A stretch of DNA of 64,000 nt from Psychroflexus torquis ATCC 700755 (GTDB lineage Bacteria > Bacteroidota > Bacteroidia > Flavobacteriales > Flavobacteriaceae), in contig NC_018721.1 in NCBI RefSeq assembly GCF_000153485.2, positions 434,001 to 498,000 on the forward strand, in the 5' to 3' direction. The notes beneath the pieces are model-generated. The model searched no databases and was not told where the DNA came from. It was given only the letters and a program-made list of their open reading frames with translations. Positions 8,685 to 16,929 of the stretch are shown here, piece by piece. The translations under genes were made by a program, and so were the position numbers. The stretch's first letter is position 1; each line of letters begins with the position of its first letter.

Positions 8685-8938
8685 TGATTTTCATTTTTCT
8701 TGATTTGCCCTCTAAATTTCAAAAAGGTGACTACAAATCCATACACAAAGCCACTCATTATGTTGGCAACAAAAAATCTCAATAAATTGTCCTTTGAAAA
8801 TCGCTTTTCTACAAATAAGGAGAGGTCAAAATCATAGCCAAACCAGATATCTATAAGGTTATAAATCACAATAAAGCCTACAGCTAGTGTGATGACTGAT
8901 CGCCAAAATCCTTTGGCAGAAATAACTTTTTGAAACAT
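8681..8938 (-). CDS. small membrane protein, two transmembrane helices
   Basis: An 85-residue protein of unknown function. Two hydrophobic helices are seen, at about 12-32 (SVITLAVGFIVIYNLIDIWF) and 52-72 (FFVANIMSGFVYGFVVTFLKF), with a charged linker (EKRFSKDN) and a basic tail (KFRGQIKKNENQ), which suggests both ends are cytoplasmic. No catalytic motif is visible. It starts directly after the stop of the mazG-like gene and overlaps aroA by 4 bases, so all three are one transcription unit. Small proteins of this kind beside aroA are, as far as I recall, common in flavobacteria, but I know no assigned role. Confidence 0.75.
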   Translation of the reverse strand: MFQKVISAKGFWRSVITLAVGFIVIYNLIDIWFGYDFDLSLFVEKRFSKDNLLRFFVANIMSGFVYGFVVTFLKFRGQIKKNENQ

Positions 8939-9265
8939 TTATTTAAGTTTTGGATTATTTTTATGACGATCGTGATCCCGTTTGGTTTTAAGATCTAATT
9001 TCTTGTCGAACGCCTCTTGCAAATCAATTCCTGTTTGGTTTGCCAAACATAAGACAACAAACATAACATCGGCTAACTCCTCTCCCAAATCTTTTGACTT
9101 ATCGCTTTCCTTTTCACTTTGTTCGCCATAGCGCCTAGCGATGATTCTTGCAACTTCACCAACTTCTTCCGTAAGTTGAGCCATGTTGGTAAGTTCATCA
9201 AAATATCTTACGCCATGAGAATTTATCCATTCATCCACTTCTAGTTGAGCACCTTTAATGTCCAT
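8939..9265 (-). CDS. MazG-like nucleotide pyrophosphohydrolase
   Basis: A 108-residue all-alpha NTP pyrophosphohydrolase of the MazG/dCTPase superfamily, which hydrolyses (d)NTPs to NMP and diphosphate and may cleanse the nucleotide pool. The metal-binding helices are visible: QLTEEVGEVARIIARRYGE (EExxE at about 31-35) and GEELADVMFVVLCLANQ (ExxD at about 64-67). The single-domain size is like the small bacterial members rather than full MazG. The ATG at 9265 follows the DUF3857 stop by 6 bases, and the next gene begins right after its stop. A decayed copy of the first part of this gene lies at 11406-11549, left by a segmental duplication. Confidence 0.9.
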   Translation of the reverse strand: MDIKGAQLEVDEWINSHGVRYFDELTNMAQLTEEVGEVARIIARRYGEQSEKESDKSKDLGEELADVMFVVLCLANQTGIDLQEAFDKKLDLKTKRDHDRHKNNPKLK

Positions 9266-9271
9266 AAATAA

Positions 9272-11245
9272 TTATGATTTAACGAGAACAATTTTTTCGT
9301 TCTCTTTATTCATCAAAGAAATATAAAATTCTCGCAATAAGCTATAATCTTGAGGTAAAAATAAGGCAACATTGACCTCTAGGTTTACCTTGACTAAAAT
9401 CATATTATTATAAACCTCTATCAGATAGGTAAGTTTTGCAACTCCATCACCTAATTTTAAGATTCCTTTTTTTGGTAAATAATCTACTTTATATCCCTCG
9501 GGTATTTTAAGTGATATCACATGCTCGAGATTTCTTGGGAATGTGAAATCGACAGGATATATCCTCGTTTCACCTTTAAAAGGATTCTCTTTTAGCTTTA
9601 AAAATAGCATTGGTGATACATAAAGTTTATCACCAATTTTCTCAACAAGTTTTGCTTTTCCTGAAAAATTAAATTCTTCTACCAAAGGCTTTGAAGGGGC
9701 ATTTAAATTTTTAGTTTTAATATCACTGATTTGATCTATACTAAAGTAATTTTCATAGTTCAGCCTTTTTTCATCGTCACTTTTATTATTTAAAGATCTT
9801 CTAGACTCCCAACCGTATTGATCTCGTGAAATTATTCTACAGAACCCACTTATTTCACCTTGAGTGTTAAGTTCTGCCTTCACTTGATATTTTTTTAATG
9901 AATTTGTCGATGGAAAAATATCCAGCGCTTGGAATCCATTAGGTTTAATTAGTGTCCCCTTCCAGTTTAAAGCACGACTTGGTAAAATATTTGGAGAAGC
10001 AAATTCATCTGTTGCATCTAATAAATATATTTCTCCTTTAATATTGACATGAGTAAATACATAATTTAAACCCGATATAGTGGGGAATAATGGAATGCCA
10101 TTGGATATTGTACTAGATAATACGGGATTAGCATCTAGGTTAGCCTCCCTCAACATAGCTGTTAGCATAATGTTAATATCCGCTGAATTCCCTACACCCT
10201 CGCCGTATATTTTATTGAGCTTATTACTAGTATATCGCCTCTCTTCATCATTCCAAGTCATTTTATTTTTTACAAAATTAAAAACAGCAATCATCTTATC
10301 TTTAGGAAGACTCTTATCTTTCAGAATAGAGTCAAGATCATTCTTAAAATATCTTGTTCTAGAAATTTCTTTTTTATATGTATCCGTTTCACTTAAGGTT
10401 TTAACCACATCATCCCAGGTTTGGGAGACGACTTTAAACGGTTCTAGCAGTCGATTTTTATAGGATGATAGCTCGTAGCCTACGGATGGAAAATAGTTTG
10501 AAATTTTGTTTACATAGGGTTCGTTCTCAATTTTAGGCAAATTAGTTCCAACATATGTAATTTCTCTAATAGGAGTATCTAGGTTTGTTCCTTCATATTT
10601 TACGTATAACGAGCCTTTTTTAACTTTATCTATGGTTTCAAAAGGATAATAGCCTTTAGTTCTAACATTGTAAGCCAAGTAATCTATCGGTATACTTGTT
10701 TTATATTCAGAATAACGAGTTGGTATACTATTTTGAAAAATCCAGTTTGACAACTTACTGATATGTGGGGAATCAATTGAGTAGGAATACTGAAGGATTA
10801 CACCATCTTGAACTTTAGGTAAAGTGAATTTTTTAGCTTTCCAAAACTCGCTTAAATCCACATCAAAGATATCGCTCTCTTCTAATTCTTCCTTTTCAAT
10901 TTTACCATCTTTTTCATAGTAAACAGCACCCTTAATATTAGATAATGTTTCTTTGTCTGGGTTTCGTTCTCCAATATAGTAGGGAAGTTGAACATTGGCT
11001 TGACTATAGCCTTCTTTGGTATATATTTTTATCCTTTTGACTACCACAAATTTATATTCCCAAGAATTCATGATAGAAAAAGAAATTTCTCCTTTGTTAT
11101 AAAGAACTTCAGCTGAGGTGGTCGAGTCTAGAGTGCTTTGGGTTTCCCTCAACATGTCTAAGGTAATATCTTCAAGGGTCTTGGTCTGAGAAAGGGCAAG
11201 ATTAAAATAAAATAAAACTAAAAATGATGTATAAATTAATTTCAC
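9272..11245 (-). CDS. DUF3857 / transglutaminase-like secreted protein (copy A)
   Basis: A 657-residue secreted protein: signal peptide (about 1-19, ending LALSQ), an N-terminal DUF3857 domain (about 45-240, with IFDVDLSEFWKAKKFTLPKVQDG), then a transglutaminase-like core (about 315-415) and a C-terminal beta-rich domain. In the core the usual nucleophile Cys is replaced: GVGNSADIN puts Ser354 at that place, while His399 (FTHV) and Asp410 (LLDATD) remain. It may therefore be a binding rather than a cleaving protein (inference). The start is GTG, supported by its match to the ATG of copy B. It is followed after 6 bases by the mazG-like gene. A 310-base gap separates it from copy B upstream. 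Function unknown. Confidence 0.88.
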   Translation of the reverse strand: MKLIYTSFLVLFYFNLALSQTKTLEDITLDMLRETQSTLDSTTSAEVLYNKGEISFSIMNSWEYKFVVVKRIKIYTKEGYSQANVQLPYYIGERNPDKETLSNIKGAVYYEKDGKIEKEELEESDIFDVDLSEFWKAKKFTLPKVQDGVILQYSYSIDSPHISKLSNWIFQNSIPTRYSEYKTSIPIDYLAYNVRTKGYYPFETIDKVKKGSLYVKYEGTNLDTPIREITYVGTNLPKIENEPYVNKISNYFPSVGYELSSYKNRLLEPFKVVSQTWDDVVKTLSETDTYKKEISRTRYFKNDLDSILKDKSLPKDKMIAVFNFVKNKMTWNDEERRYTSNKLNKIYGEGVGNSADINIMLTAMLREANLDANPVLSSTISNGIPLFPTISGLNYVFTHVNIKGEIYLLDATDEFASPNILPSRALNWKGTLIKPNGFQALDIFPSTNSLKKYQVKAELNTQGEISGFCRIISRDQYGWESRRSLNNKSDDEKRLNYENYFSIDQISDIKTKNLNAPSKPLVEEFNFSGKAKLVEKIGDKLYVSPMLFLKLKENPFKGETRIYPVDFTFPRNLEHVISLKIPEGYKVDYLPKKGILKLGDGVAKLTYLIEVYNNMILVKVNLEVNVALFLPQDYSLLREFYISLMNKENEKIVLVKS

Positions 11246-11405
11246 GTTTAAAAGATCTAATTGGAGTTGTAATTATAGATTAGTAAAATTTGCTTTTCAA
11301 TTGATAGACACTAAATTTAGATTTTAACTAAGAACATAGCACTCTATCTATAAATATATATAAATTAAAAAATCATCTCAATTTATAAATCTCCATAGAC
11401 ATAAA
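11246..11405. other. AT-rich intergenic stretch upstream of DUF3857 copy A
   Basis: About 160 bases between the GTG start of copy A and the end of the mazG remnant. It is very AT-rich and has no open frame of note. It probably holds the promoter of copy A, but I see no exact TAnnTTTG box in the right direction. Confidence 0.5.
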
Positions 11406-11549
11406 CTAAAGTAAATTCAAGGATAGATAAACACAAAAATCATTGGATTTATCGCTCCTTTTCCCCTGTGATACCCCTCCGTAATAAAACCTTGAACGAT
11501 TGGAGTTTATAAATTTATCGAATTGTACTTGAGCCCCTTTAATGTCCTT
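11406..11549 (-). pseudogene. decayed remnant of a mazG-like gene
   Basis: Read on the minus strand from 11546, the frame gives DIKGAQ-VQF-DKFINSN, then RSRFYYGG, then SDKSNDF, ending at TAG (11406-11408). The intact gene at 8939-9265 reads DIKGAQ-LEV-DEWINSH, RYGE, SDKSKDL at the same places. The start codon is changed from ATG to AAG, and about 30 codons between the two matching blocks are missing. Spacing to the upstream DUF3857 stop (6 bases) is the same as for the intact pair. This is a pseudogene left by the segmental duplication. Aligned by eye. Confidence 0.8.
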
Positions 11550-11555
11550 AACTAG

Positions 11556-13517
11556 TTATGATTTAACGAGAACAATTTTTTCATTCTCTTTATTCATTAA
11601 GGAAATATAAAATTCTCTCAATAAGTTATAATCCTGTGGTAAAATTAGCGACGCATTGATTTCATGATTAACCTTTACTGAAATTATATTGTTATATTCT
11701 TCTATCAAATAAATCAATTGCGCAACACCACCTCCCAATTTTAAAATTGCTTTTTCTGGTAAATAATCTACTTGATAGCCTTCAGGAATTTTAATAGTAA
11801 TAAAATGTTCTACATTTCTTGGAAAGGTAAAATCGATTGGATATACCCTTTCTTCTTCTTTAAAAGGATTCTCTTTCGATTTTAAGAATAACATTGGAGA
11901 TAAATAAAGTTTATCTCCAATTTCCTCAACGAATTGCTCTTTTCCAGAGAAATTAAAACCTTCTAATAATGGTTTCGAAGTGTCTTTCAGATTTGAATTT
12001 GATATCTCTTCAATTTTGTTGACACTATAGGCACTCTCATATTTCAATTTTAATTCATCATTGCTTTTATTATTTAAAGATCGTCTAGATTCCAAACCAT
12101 ATTGATCCAAAGAAATTATTCTGCACATTCCATTCACTTCTCCTTTTAATGTAAGTTCTGCTTGCACTTGGAATTTTTTAGTTGAACGAGTAGAGGGAAC
12201 AAGGTCTAAAGGTTGAAATCCGTCTGATTTAAGAATAGTTCCTGTCCAGTTAAGGGCACGCTTAGGCAAAATATTTGGAGATGTATATTCATCTGTCGCA
12301 TCTAAAAGATAAATTTCACCATTGATATTGACATGAGCAAATACATAATTAAATCCTGATATAGTTGGAAAAAATGGAATGCCATTAGATATTGTACTAG
12401 ACAGGACTGGATTAGCATCCAAATTAGCCTCTCTTAACATTGCTACTAGCATAACATTAATATCTGCTGAATTCCCTATACCCTCTTCATAAACTTTATC
12501 TAACTGATCACTCGTGTATCTTCTTTCTTCATCATTCCAGGTCATCTTATCCTTTACAAAATTGAAGATTGTATTCATTTTATCTTTTGGAAGAGTCTTG
12601 TCTTTTAGTATAGCTTTTAGATCATTTTCAAAATAATTTGATCTTGAGATTTCTTTTTTATAAGTGTCTGTATCACTTAATGTTTTTGCCACATCATCCC
12701 AGGTTTTTGAGACTGACTTATTAGCTTCATGCTGGCCAGTTTTATAAGACGATAACTCATAACTAATAGAAGGTAAATAGTTTGAAACATTATTAACAAA
12801 GGACTCATTTTCAATTTTAGGTAGATTTGTACCAATATGCTTAGACTCTTTTATTGATGTCCTCGCTCGAAATCCTGCTAATGAACTCTCCTTTATATCG
12901 CTGAAAGTTTCAAAGGGATAGTAGCCTTTTGTTTTTATACTATAGGCTAAATACTCCCCTGGGATTCTTGTTGCATATTCAGAATACCGTGTCGGTATAG
13001 TATTTTGGAATACCCACTTTGGTAGATTGAAAATATTTGGAGAATTTATAGTATAAGAATATTCAATAATAACACCATCTTGAATTTTAGGCAAAGTAAA
13101 TTTTTTAGCTTCCCACTTTTCGCTTAAATCCACATCAAAGATATCTCGATTTCTTAGTTTTTCCCGTTCAATTTCTCCATCCTCCTCATAGTAAACATAG
13201 CCATCTATCTTGGATACAGATTCTTTATCTGCATTTTTGTCCCCTATATAATACTGGATTTGGACATTGGCTTGATTATAACCTTCTTGACTGTATATCT
13301 TTATTCTTCTAATGACCTCAAATTGATATTCCCAAGAATTCATTATAGAAAAGGATATTTTTCCTTTTTCATAAAGGACTTCAGCAACCGCAGAAGAATC
13401 TGAAGGGCTTTGGGTTTCCCTCAGCATTTCTAATGTAATATCCTCAAGTTCCTGAGATTGAGAATAACCAAAATTGAAAGCAAGTAGAGTAAATAATGAT
13501 GCGAAAATTAATTTCAT
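11556..13517 (-). CDS. DUF3857 / transglutaminase-like secreted protein (copy B)
   Basis: A 653-residue paralogue of the product of 9272-11245, alike along the whole length, with near-identical C-termini (REFYISLMNKENEKIVLVKS in both). It has a signal peptide (about 1-19, ending FGYSQ), the DUF3857 domain with IFDVDLSEKWEAKKFTLPKIQDG, and a transglutaminase-like core in which the nucleophile Cys is again Ser (GIGNSADIN) while His (FAHV) and Asp (LLDATD) are kept. It starts 34 bases after the stop of the third DUF3857 gene and is followed by the mazG remnant. Substrate and role are unknown; the periplasm or cell surface is the likely place. Confidence 0.88.
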   Translation of the reverse strand: MKLIFASLFTLLAFNFGYSQSQELEDITLEMLRETQSPSDSSAVAEVLYEKGKISFSIMNSWEYQFEVIRRIKIYSQEGYNQANVQIQYYIGDKNADKESVSKIDGYVYYEEDGEIEREKLRNRDIFDVDLSEKWEAKKFTLPKIQDGVIIEYSYTINSPNIFNLPKWVFQNTIPTRYSEYATRIPGEYLAYSIKTKGYYPFETFSDIKESSLAGFRARTSIKESKHIGTNLPKIENESFVNNVSNYLPSISYELSSYKTGQHEANKSVSKTWDDVAKTLSDTDTYKKEISRSNYFENDLKAILKDKTLPKDKMNTIFNFVKDKMTWNDEERRYTSDQLDKVYEEGIGNSADINVMLVAMLREANLDANPVLSSTISNGIPFFPTISGFNYVFAHVNINGEIYLLDATDEYTSPNILPKRALNWTGTILKSDGFQPLDLVPSTRSTKKFQVQAELTLKGEVNGMCRIISLDQYGLESRRSLNNKSNDELKLKYESAYSVNKIEEISNSNLKDTSKPLLEGFNFSGKEQFVEEIGDKLYLSPMLFLKSKENPFKEEERVYPIDFTFPRNVEHFITIKIPEGYQVDYLPEKAILKLGGGVAQLIYLIEEYNNIISVKVNHEINASLILPQDYNLLREFYISLMNKENEKIVLVKS

Positions 13518-13551
13518 TTTTAAAGTTTTTAAAATTTGGTATATAGAAAGG

Positions 13552-15444
13552 TTAGGTTAATTTTAGACTTAATTTAGTGTTGTCATACTTCGAAATTTGT
13601 GAAAAGAATTCAACAAATTTTTCGTAATCAGATTTTTGATAATTATTCTTATTCAACTTAAAGTATCTTTTTACGATTAACACATTGCCCTTAAGTTCAA
13701 AACTTAGTTGATAGGAACCAAACTCGGAGTCTAAACTAATATCTTTAAACTCAGTGTCTACTGTGAGGTTTTCTAAATTGAAAGTGAATTCATCCTCGTC
13801 GACGAATCCTCTTGATACATTAAATGGAGTTTGTCTTACTTTATAATTAGGAAGATTAACTTGAAATTTATTAAACGGATTAACATCTAGAATAAGATCA
13901 TTCCCATAAATTTTGACATAGTTATCTGCTTTAAGTTTAACCTTCTCAAAGAAGGTCACGTCTTCTTTATTGTTTGAAAATTGATGACTTATCAATGTCA
14001 TTTCCTTTAGGTTATCCCAATACGACAAATAATGTGAGTTTATATCTTTCTCATTTTTGACGTAAAGACTGTATCTGTTGTTATATTGTGTACCTCTGGT
14101 CTTAATTTTTACATCAGCAGTAATTGCCTTTTCAATAATATTTATTTCTGCTGTGGTTTTTTGGTAGTTATCTATTTCTGTATAGGCTGGAGTTCGTAAT
14201 ATTTCTCCCCCACTAGGTTTTACAGCCAAAACTTTTCTATCGTCTGTAAAGGTGCCTAAAAAATTGAAGGGGATATCTTGGCTTGTACATTCCAGCCAAA
14301 TATCTTCTTCATTTTCTTGAGGTATATTTAGAATAACATGATCCCCCTGCATAGAAGTAAAATCTTCTGATATATCTTGAATTTCAGAACCGGAATAAAC
14401 AACGCAATAATTAGATTCAATATCGACCAGATTGAGTAAAGCCTTTGTATAATTCGTCAAGCCTTTACAGTCCCCATACTTTTTATCATCAACTTCTTCT
14501 GCTGAGATTGGCTTCCAACCTCCTAAACCAATTTGAACACTTATATATCTCGTATTATTTTGGACATACTCATATATTGCCTTAGCCTTTTCTCTTGTAG
14601 TTTCAAGGTTTTGAGTAAGTAATTTAATTTCGGAAATTGTAGATTCTGGAAGTTGATCTAAGCCTTTAAGTAAATTTTCGTGTTGCCATAGACCTAATTC
14701 CTTCCAATTGCTCACCTCTCCTCTTTCCCCTGCAAGCTCAAACGTTTGTAAAGCAAACATAACCTTTGGTGTAAATGTTTCAAATGAAGGGCTATAAACT
14801 TCTCTAGATACAGACGGCAAATTAGAAACTGAATAGGTTAGTAAATTAGGGTTGTCGTTTTCTATCGAAACCTCTTCCATAAACCCATTTTCTGAAGATC
14901 TCAAAACAATTTCAGACTTGTTTTCTATTTGGAAGGTCGATGACTTAATAGACTGATAATAATCGACATAAGGAGTAAAACTTTTTATAAAAGCTGTATT
15001 ACTTGTCTTAATTTCTTTTTCAAAATGAATGGTAACAGGGTAACTTACAGGTGTATACTCGAGGTATTTAACTCTATCATCTGTATATAAACTAACTGAA
15101 CCTACAGCACTAACATCCATAAAATCCCTCTCTTTAAAAGTTTCGATTTCAGAACCTAAAGCATCATAAATTGTAACTTCTAAGTTTCTAATCTTAGTGG
15201 ATTTATTATAGAAAGCATAAGCATCTAAAGCTGACATCCCTTTTTCATTAAGGATAGTTATTATTTTATCCTCGCTTATGGTCATATCATCATAGTCATC
15301 TATAATGACTCGAATGTCTTGTTGAATAATAACTGAATTGGATTTTTCTATCAACTCAGCAGTTAGATTTGCTATCGAATATTTTTCTTGTGCACTGGAA
15401 ATAAATATCACAAAAAAAGATGCTAGGAATAAAGTATTTTTCAT
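13552..15444 (-). CDS. DUF3857 / transglutaminase-like secreted protein with intact Cys
   Basis: A 630-residue secreted protein of the same architecture as its two downstream neighbours but only distantly alike. A signal peptide occupies about 1-18 (ending FISSAQ). The DUF3857 part (about 40-230) includes KERDFMDVSAVGSVSLYTDDRVKYLEYTP-type strands. The transglutaminase-like core keeps the nucleophile: KYGDCKGLTNYTKALL puts Cys326 in place, with His369 (GDHVIL) and an acidic residue in IWLECTSQ as the likely third member. So this copy could be an active papain-fold enzyme, unlike copies A and B. The ATG at 15444 is chosen over an in-frame TTG at 15453. It follows dtd by 43 bases. Confidence 0.87.
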   Translation of the reverse strand: MKNTLFLASFFVIFISSAQEKYSIANLTAELIEKSNSVIIQQDIRVIIDDYDDMTISEDKIITILNEKGMSALDAYAFYNKSTKIRNLEVTIYDALGSEIETFKERDFMDVSAVGSVSLYTDDRVKYLEYTPVSYPVTIHFEKEIKTSNTAFIKSFTPYVDYYQSIKSSTFQIENKSEIVLRSSENGFMEEVSIENDNPNLLTYSVSNLPSVSREVYSPSFETFTPKVMFALQTFELAGERGEVSNWKELGLWQHENLLKGLDQLPESTISEIKLLTQNLETTREKAKAIYEYVQNNTRYISVQIGLGGWKPISAEEVDDKKYGDCKGLTNYTKALLNLVDIESNYCVVYSGSEIQDISEDFTSMQGDHVILNIPQENEEDIWLECTSQDIPFNFLGTFTDDRKVLAVKPSGGEILRTPAYTEIDNYQKTTAEINIIEKAITADVKIKTRGTQYNNRYSLYVKNEKDINSHYLSYWDNLKEMTLISHQFSNNKEDVTFFEKVKLKADNYVKIYGNDLILDVNPFNKFQVNLPNYKVRQTPFNVSRGFVDEDEFTFNLENLTVDTEFKDISLDSEFGSYQLSFELKGNVLIVKRYFKLNKNNYQKSDYEKFVEFFSQISKYDNTKLSLKLT

Positions 15445-15487
15445 ATCAATCAAAAATATAAAAAATTCTTAAAGTTTCTAATAAATT

Positions 15488-15940
15488 CTATAATTTAACC
15501 TTAGAATCTAGTATGAATGTTAAAGGTCCGTCGTTGATTAATGAAATTTGCATATCTGCTCCAAATCTTCCAGTTTGGATTTTGGTAATACTACCTTCTT
15601 GAAGCGTTTCTAAGAAATCTTCGTAGAGTTTTTTGGCTAACTCTGGTTTAGCAGACTTCGTAAAACTAGGTCTATTTCCCTTTTTTAATGAAGCATGTAA
15701 AGTAAACTGACTCACGACAAGCAATTCACCTTCGATATCTTTAAGGCTCAAATTCATCTTACCCTCATCATCAGGAAAAACTCTTAGATGTATTATTTTT
15801 TTGACCAGCCAAGCTATATCCTCTTGCCCATCTTCATGTTCAATACCCAAAAAAATAAGCAAGCCTTTATTTATAGTTCCTGAAATTTCATTTCCTATTT
15901 TAACTGAAGCTTCCTTTACTCTTTGTACAACTATTTTCAT
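15488..15940 (-). CDS. dtd: D-aminoacyl-tRNA deacylase
   Basis: Dtd hydrolyses D-aminoacyl-tRNAs (and glycyl-tRNA-Ala), stopping D-amino acids entering proteins. The 150-residue protein is of family length and has the signature motifs MKIVVQRVKEASVKI at the start, LLVVSQFTLHA (the SQFTL motif, about 76-84), KGNRPSFTKSAKPE, and RFGADMQISLINDGPLTF, whose Gly-Pro forms the cross-subunit chiral-proofreading pocket. The stop of rsgA is 1 base upstream of its ATG, so the two are coupled. Confidence 0.96.
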   Translation of the reverse strand: MKIVVQRVKEASVKIGNEISGTINKGLLIFLGIEHEDGQEDIAWLVKKIIHLRVFPDDEGKMNLSLKDIEGELLVVSQFTLHASLKKGNRPSFTKSAKPELAKKLYEDFLETLQEGSITKIQTGRFGADMQISLINDGPLTFILDSKVKL

Positions 15941-15941
15941 A

Positions 15942-16898
15942 TTACCTTAAGTCTTGATAGGGATCCTTCCTGAAATTTTCATCTTCATCTCCCTCCATAA
16001 TTTGTAAATAGCTCTTGTATCTAGAATAAGCAATTTTATCCTCTGTTAAATCCTCTTTGACGGCACATTTAGGTTCATCCACATGTATGCAATTATTAAA
16101 TTTACAGTTGGGCTTAACTTTAAAGAATTCTGGAAAATAATTGTCCAAAGCATACTTATCAATATCCACAACTCCAAAACCTCTAATGCCTGGTGTATCG
16201 ATAATCTGTCCACCAAAATGAAGTTCATGCATTTCTGCAAAGGTGGTCGTATGTTGGCCTTGTTTGTGTTGAAGAGATATTTCTGAAGTCTTAATGTTAA
16301 GACCGGGCTCTATTGCGTTGACCAAAGTAGATTTGCCAACTCCACTATGTCCAGCAAAAACACTGACGTTATCTTTCATAAGTGCTTTTACTTGATCAAT
16401 ATTTTCTCCAGTTTCAGCAGAAATACCAATACACGTATACCCTATTTTCCTGTAGAGTTCAGCTAAATATTTCATCTCTGCGAACTCTTCTACAGAATAA
16501 TCATCCACTTTATTAAATAAGAGTACTATAGGAATATGGTAGGCTTCTGCTGTGACCAAAAAACGATCTATAAATGTTGTGCTTGTTGGTGGGTTATTGT
16601 AAGTCACTAATAAAAAAGCTAGATCAATATTAGCCGCAATGATATGAGTTTGCTTAGATAAGTTAACTGACTTACGGATAATGTAATTCTTTCTATCATA
16701 AATCTCTTTGATGATTCCTATAGTTTCATCACCTTTAGTTTCGGTATCGATCTCCACATGATCTCCAACAGCTACAGGATTTGTGCTTTTAATATCTTTA
16801 AGCCTGAACTTACCTTTGATTCTGGAATTATAAATCTTTCCATCATCAGCTTTTAACAAATACCAACTTCCCGTAGATTTGTAGACGACCGCTCTCAT
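15942..16898 (-). CDS. rsgA: ribosome small subunit-dependent GTPase A
   Basis: RsgA (YjeQ) is a circularly permuted GTPase that helps the last steps of 30S maturation. The 318 residues show an N-terminal OB domain (about 1-70), then the permuted G motifs: G4 NKVD at 129-132, G1 GHSGVGKST at 183-191, G3 DTPG at 234-237, and a C-terminal zinc site of Cys265, Cys270, His272 and Cys278 (CKFNNCIHVDEPKC). The order G4-G1-G3 is diagnostic. It is followed at once by dtd and preceded, 31 bases away, by the DAHP synthase/chorismate mutase gene. Confidence 0.97.
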   Translation of the reverse strand: MRAVVYKSTGSWYLLKADDGKIYNSRIKGKFRLKDIKSTNPVAVGDHVEIDTETKGDETIGIIKEIYDRKNYIIRKSVNLSKQTHIIAANIDLAFLLVTYNNPPTSTTFIDRFLVTAEAYHIPIVLLFNKVDDYSVEEFAEMKYLAELYRKIGYTCIGISAETGENIDQVKALMKDNVSVFAGHSGVGKSTLVNAIEPGLNIKTSEISLQHKQGQHTTTFAEMHELHFGGQIIDTPGIRGFGVVDIDKYALDNYFPEFFKVKPNCKFNNCIHVDEPKCAVKEDLTEDKIAYSRYKSYLQIMEGDEDENFRKDPYQDLR

Positions 16899-16929
16899 AA
16901 ACTCGTTTTTGAATTTGATTCACTTGATA

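Larger units (their letters stand above)
9240..13517 (-). repeat. tandem segmental duplication: two units of DUF3857 gene plus start of mazG-like gene
   Basis: Unit A is the DUF3857 gene 9272-11245 followed by the intact mazG-like gene. Unit B is the DUF3857 gene 11556-13517 followed by a decayed mazG start. The junctions line up exactly: in both, 6 bases separate the DUF3857 stop from the mazG codon 1 position, and the flanking bases (ATTTAACGAGAACAATTTTTT inside the gene end) are near-identical. Because the two proteins have diverged considerably along their length, the event is old. Confidence 0.8.

Noticed and set aside
10080..10463. 127-residue frame on the plus strand inside the DUF3857 copy A gene
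   Set aside because: Antisense shadow of a real, family-matched gene; no start signal or similarity of its own.
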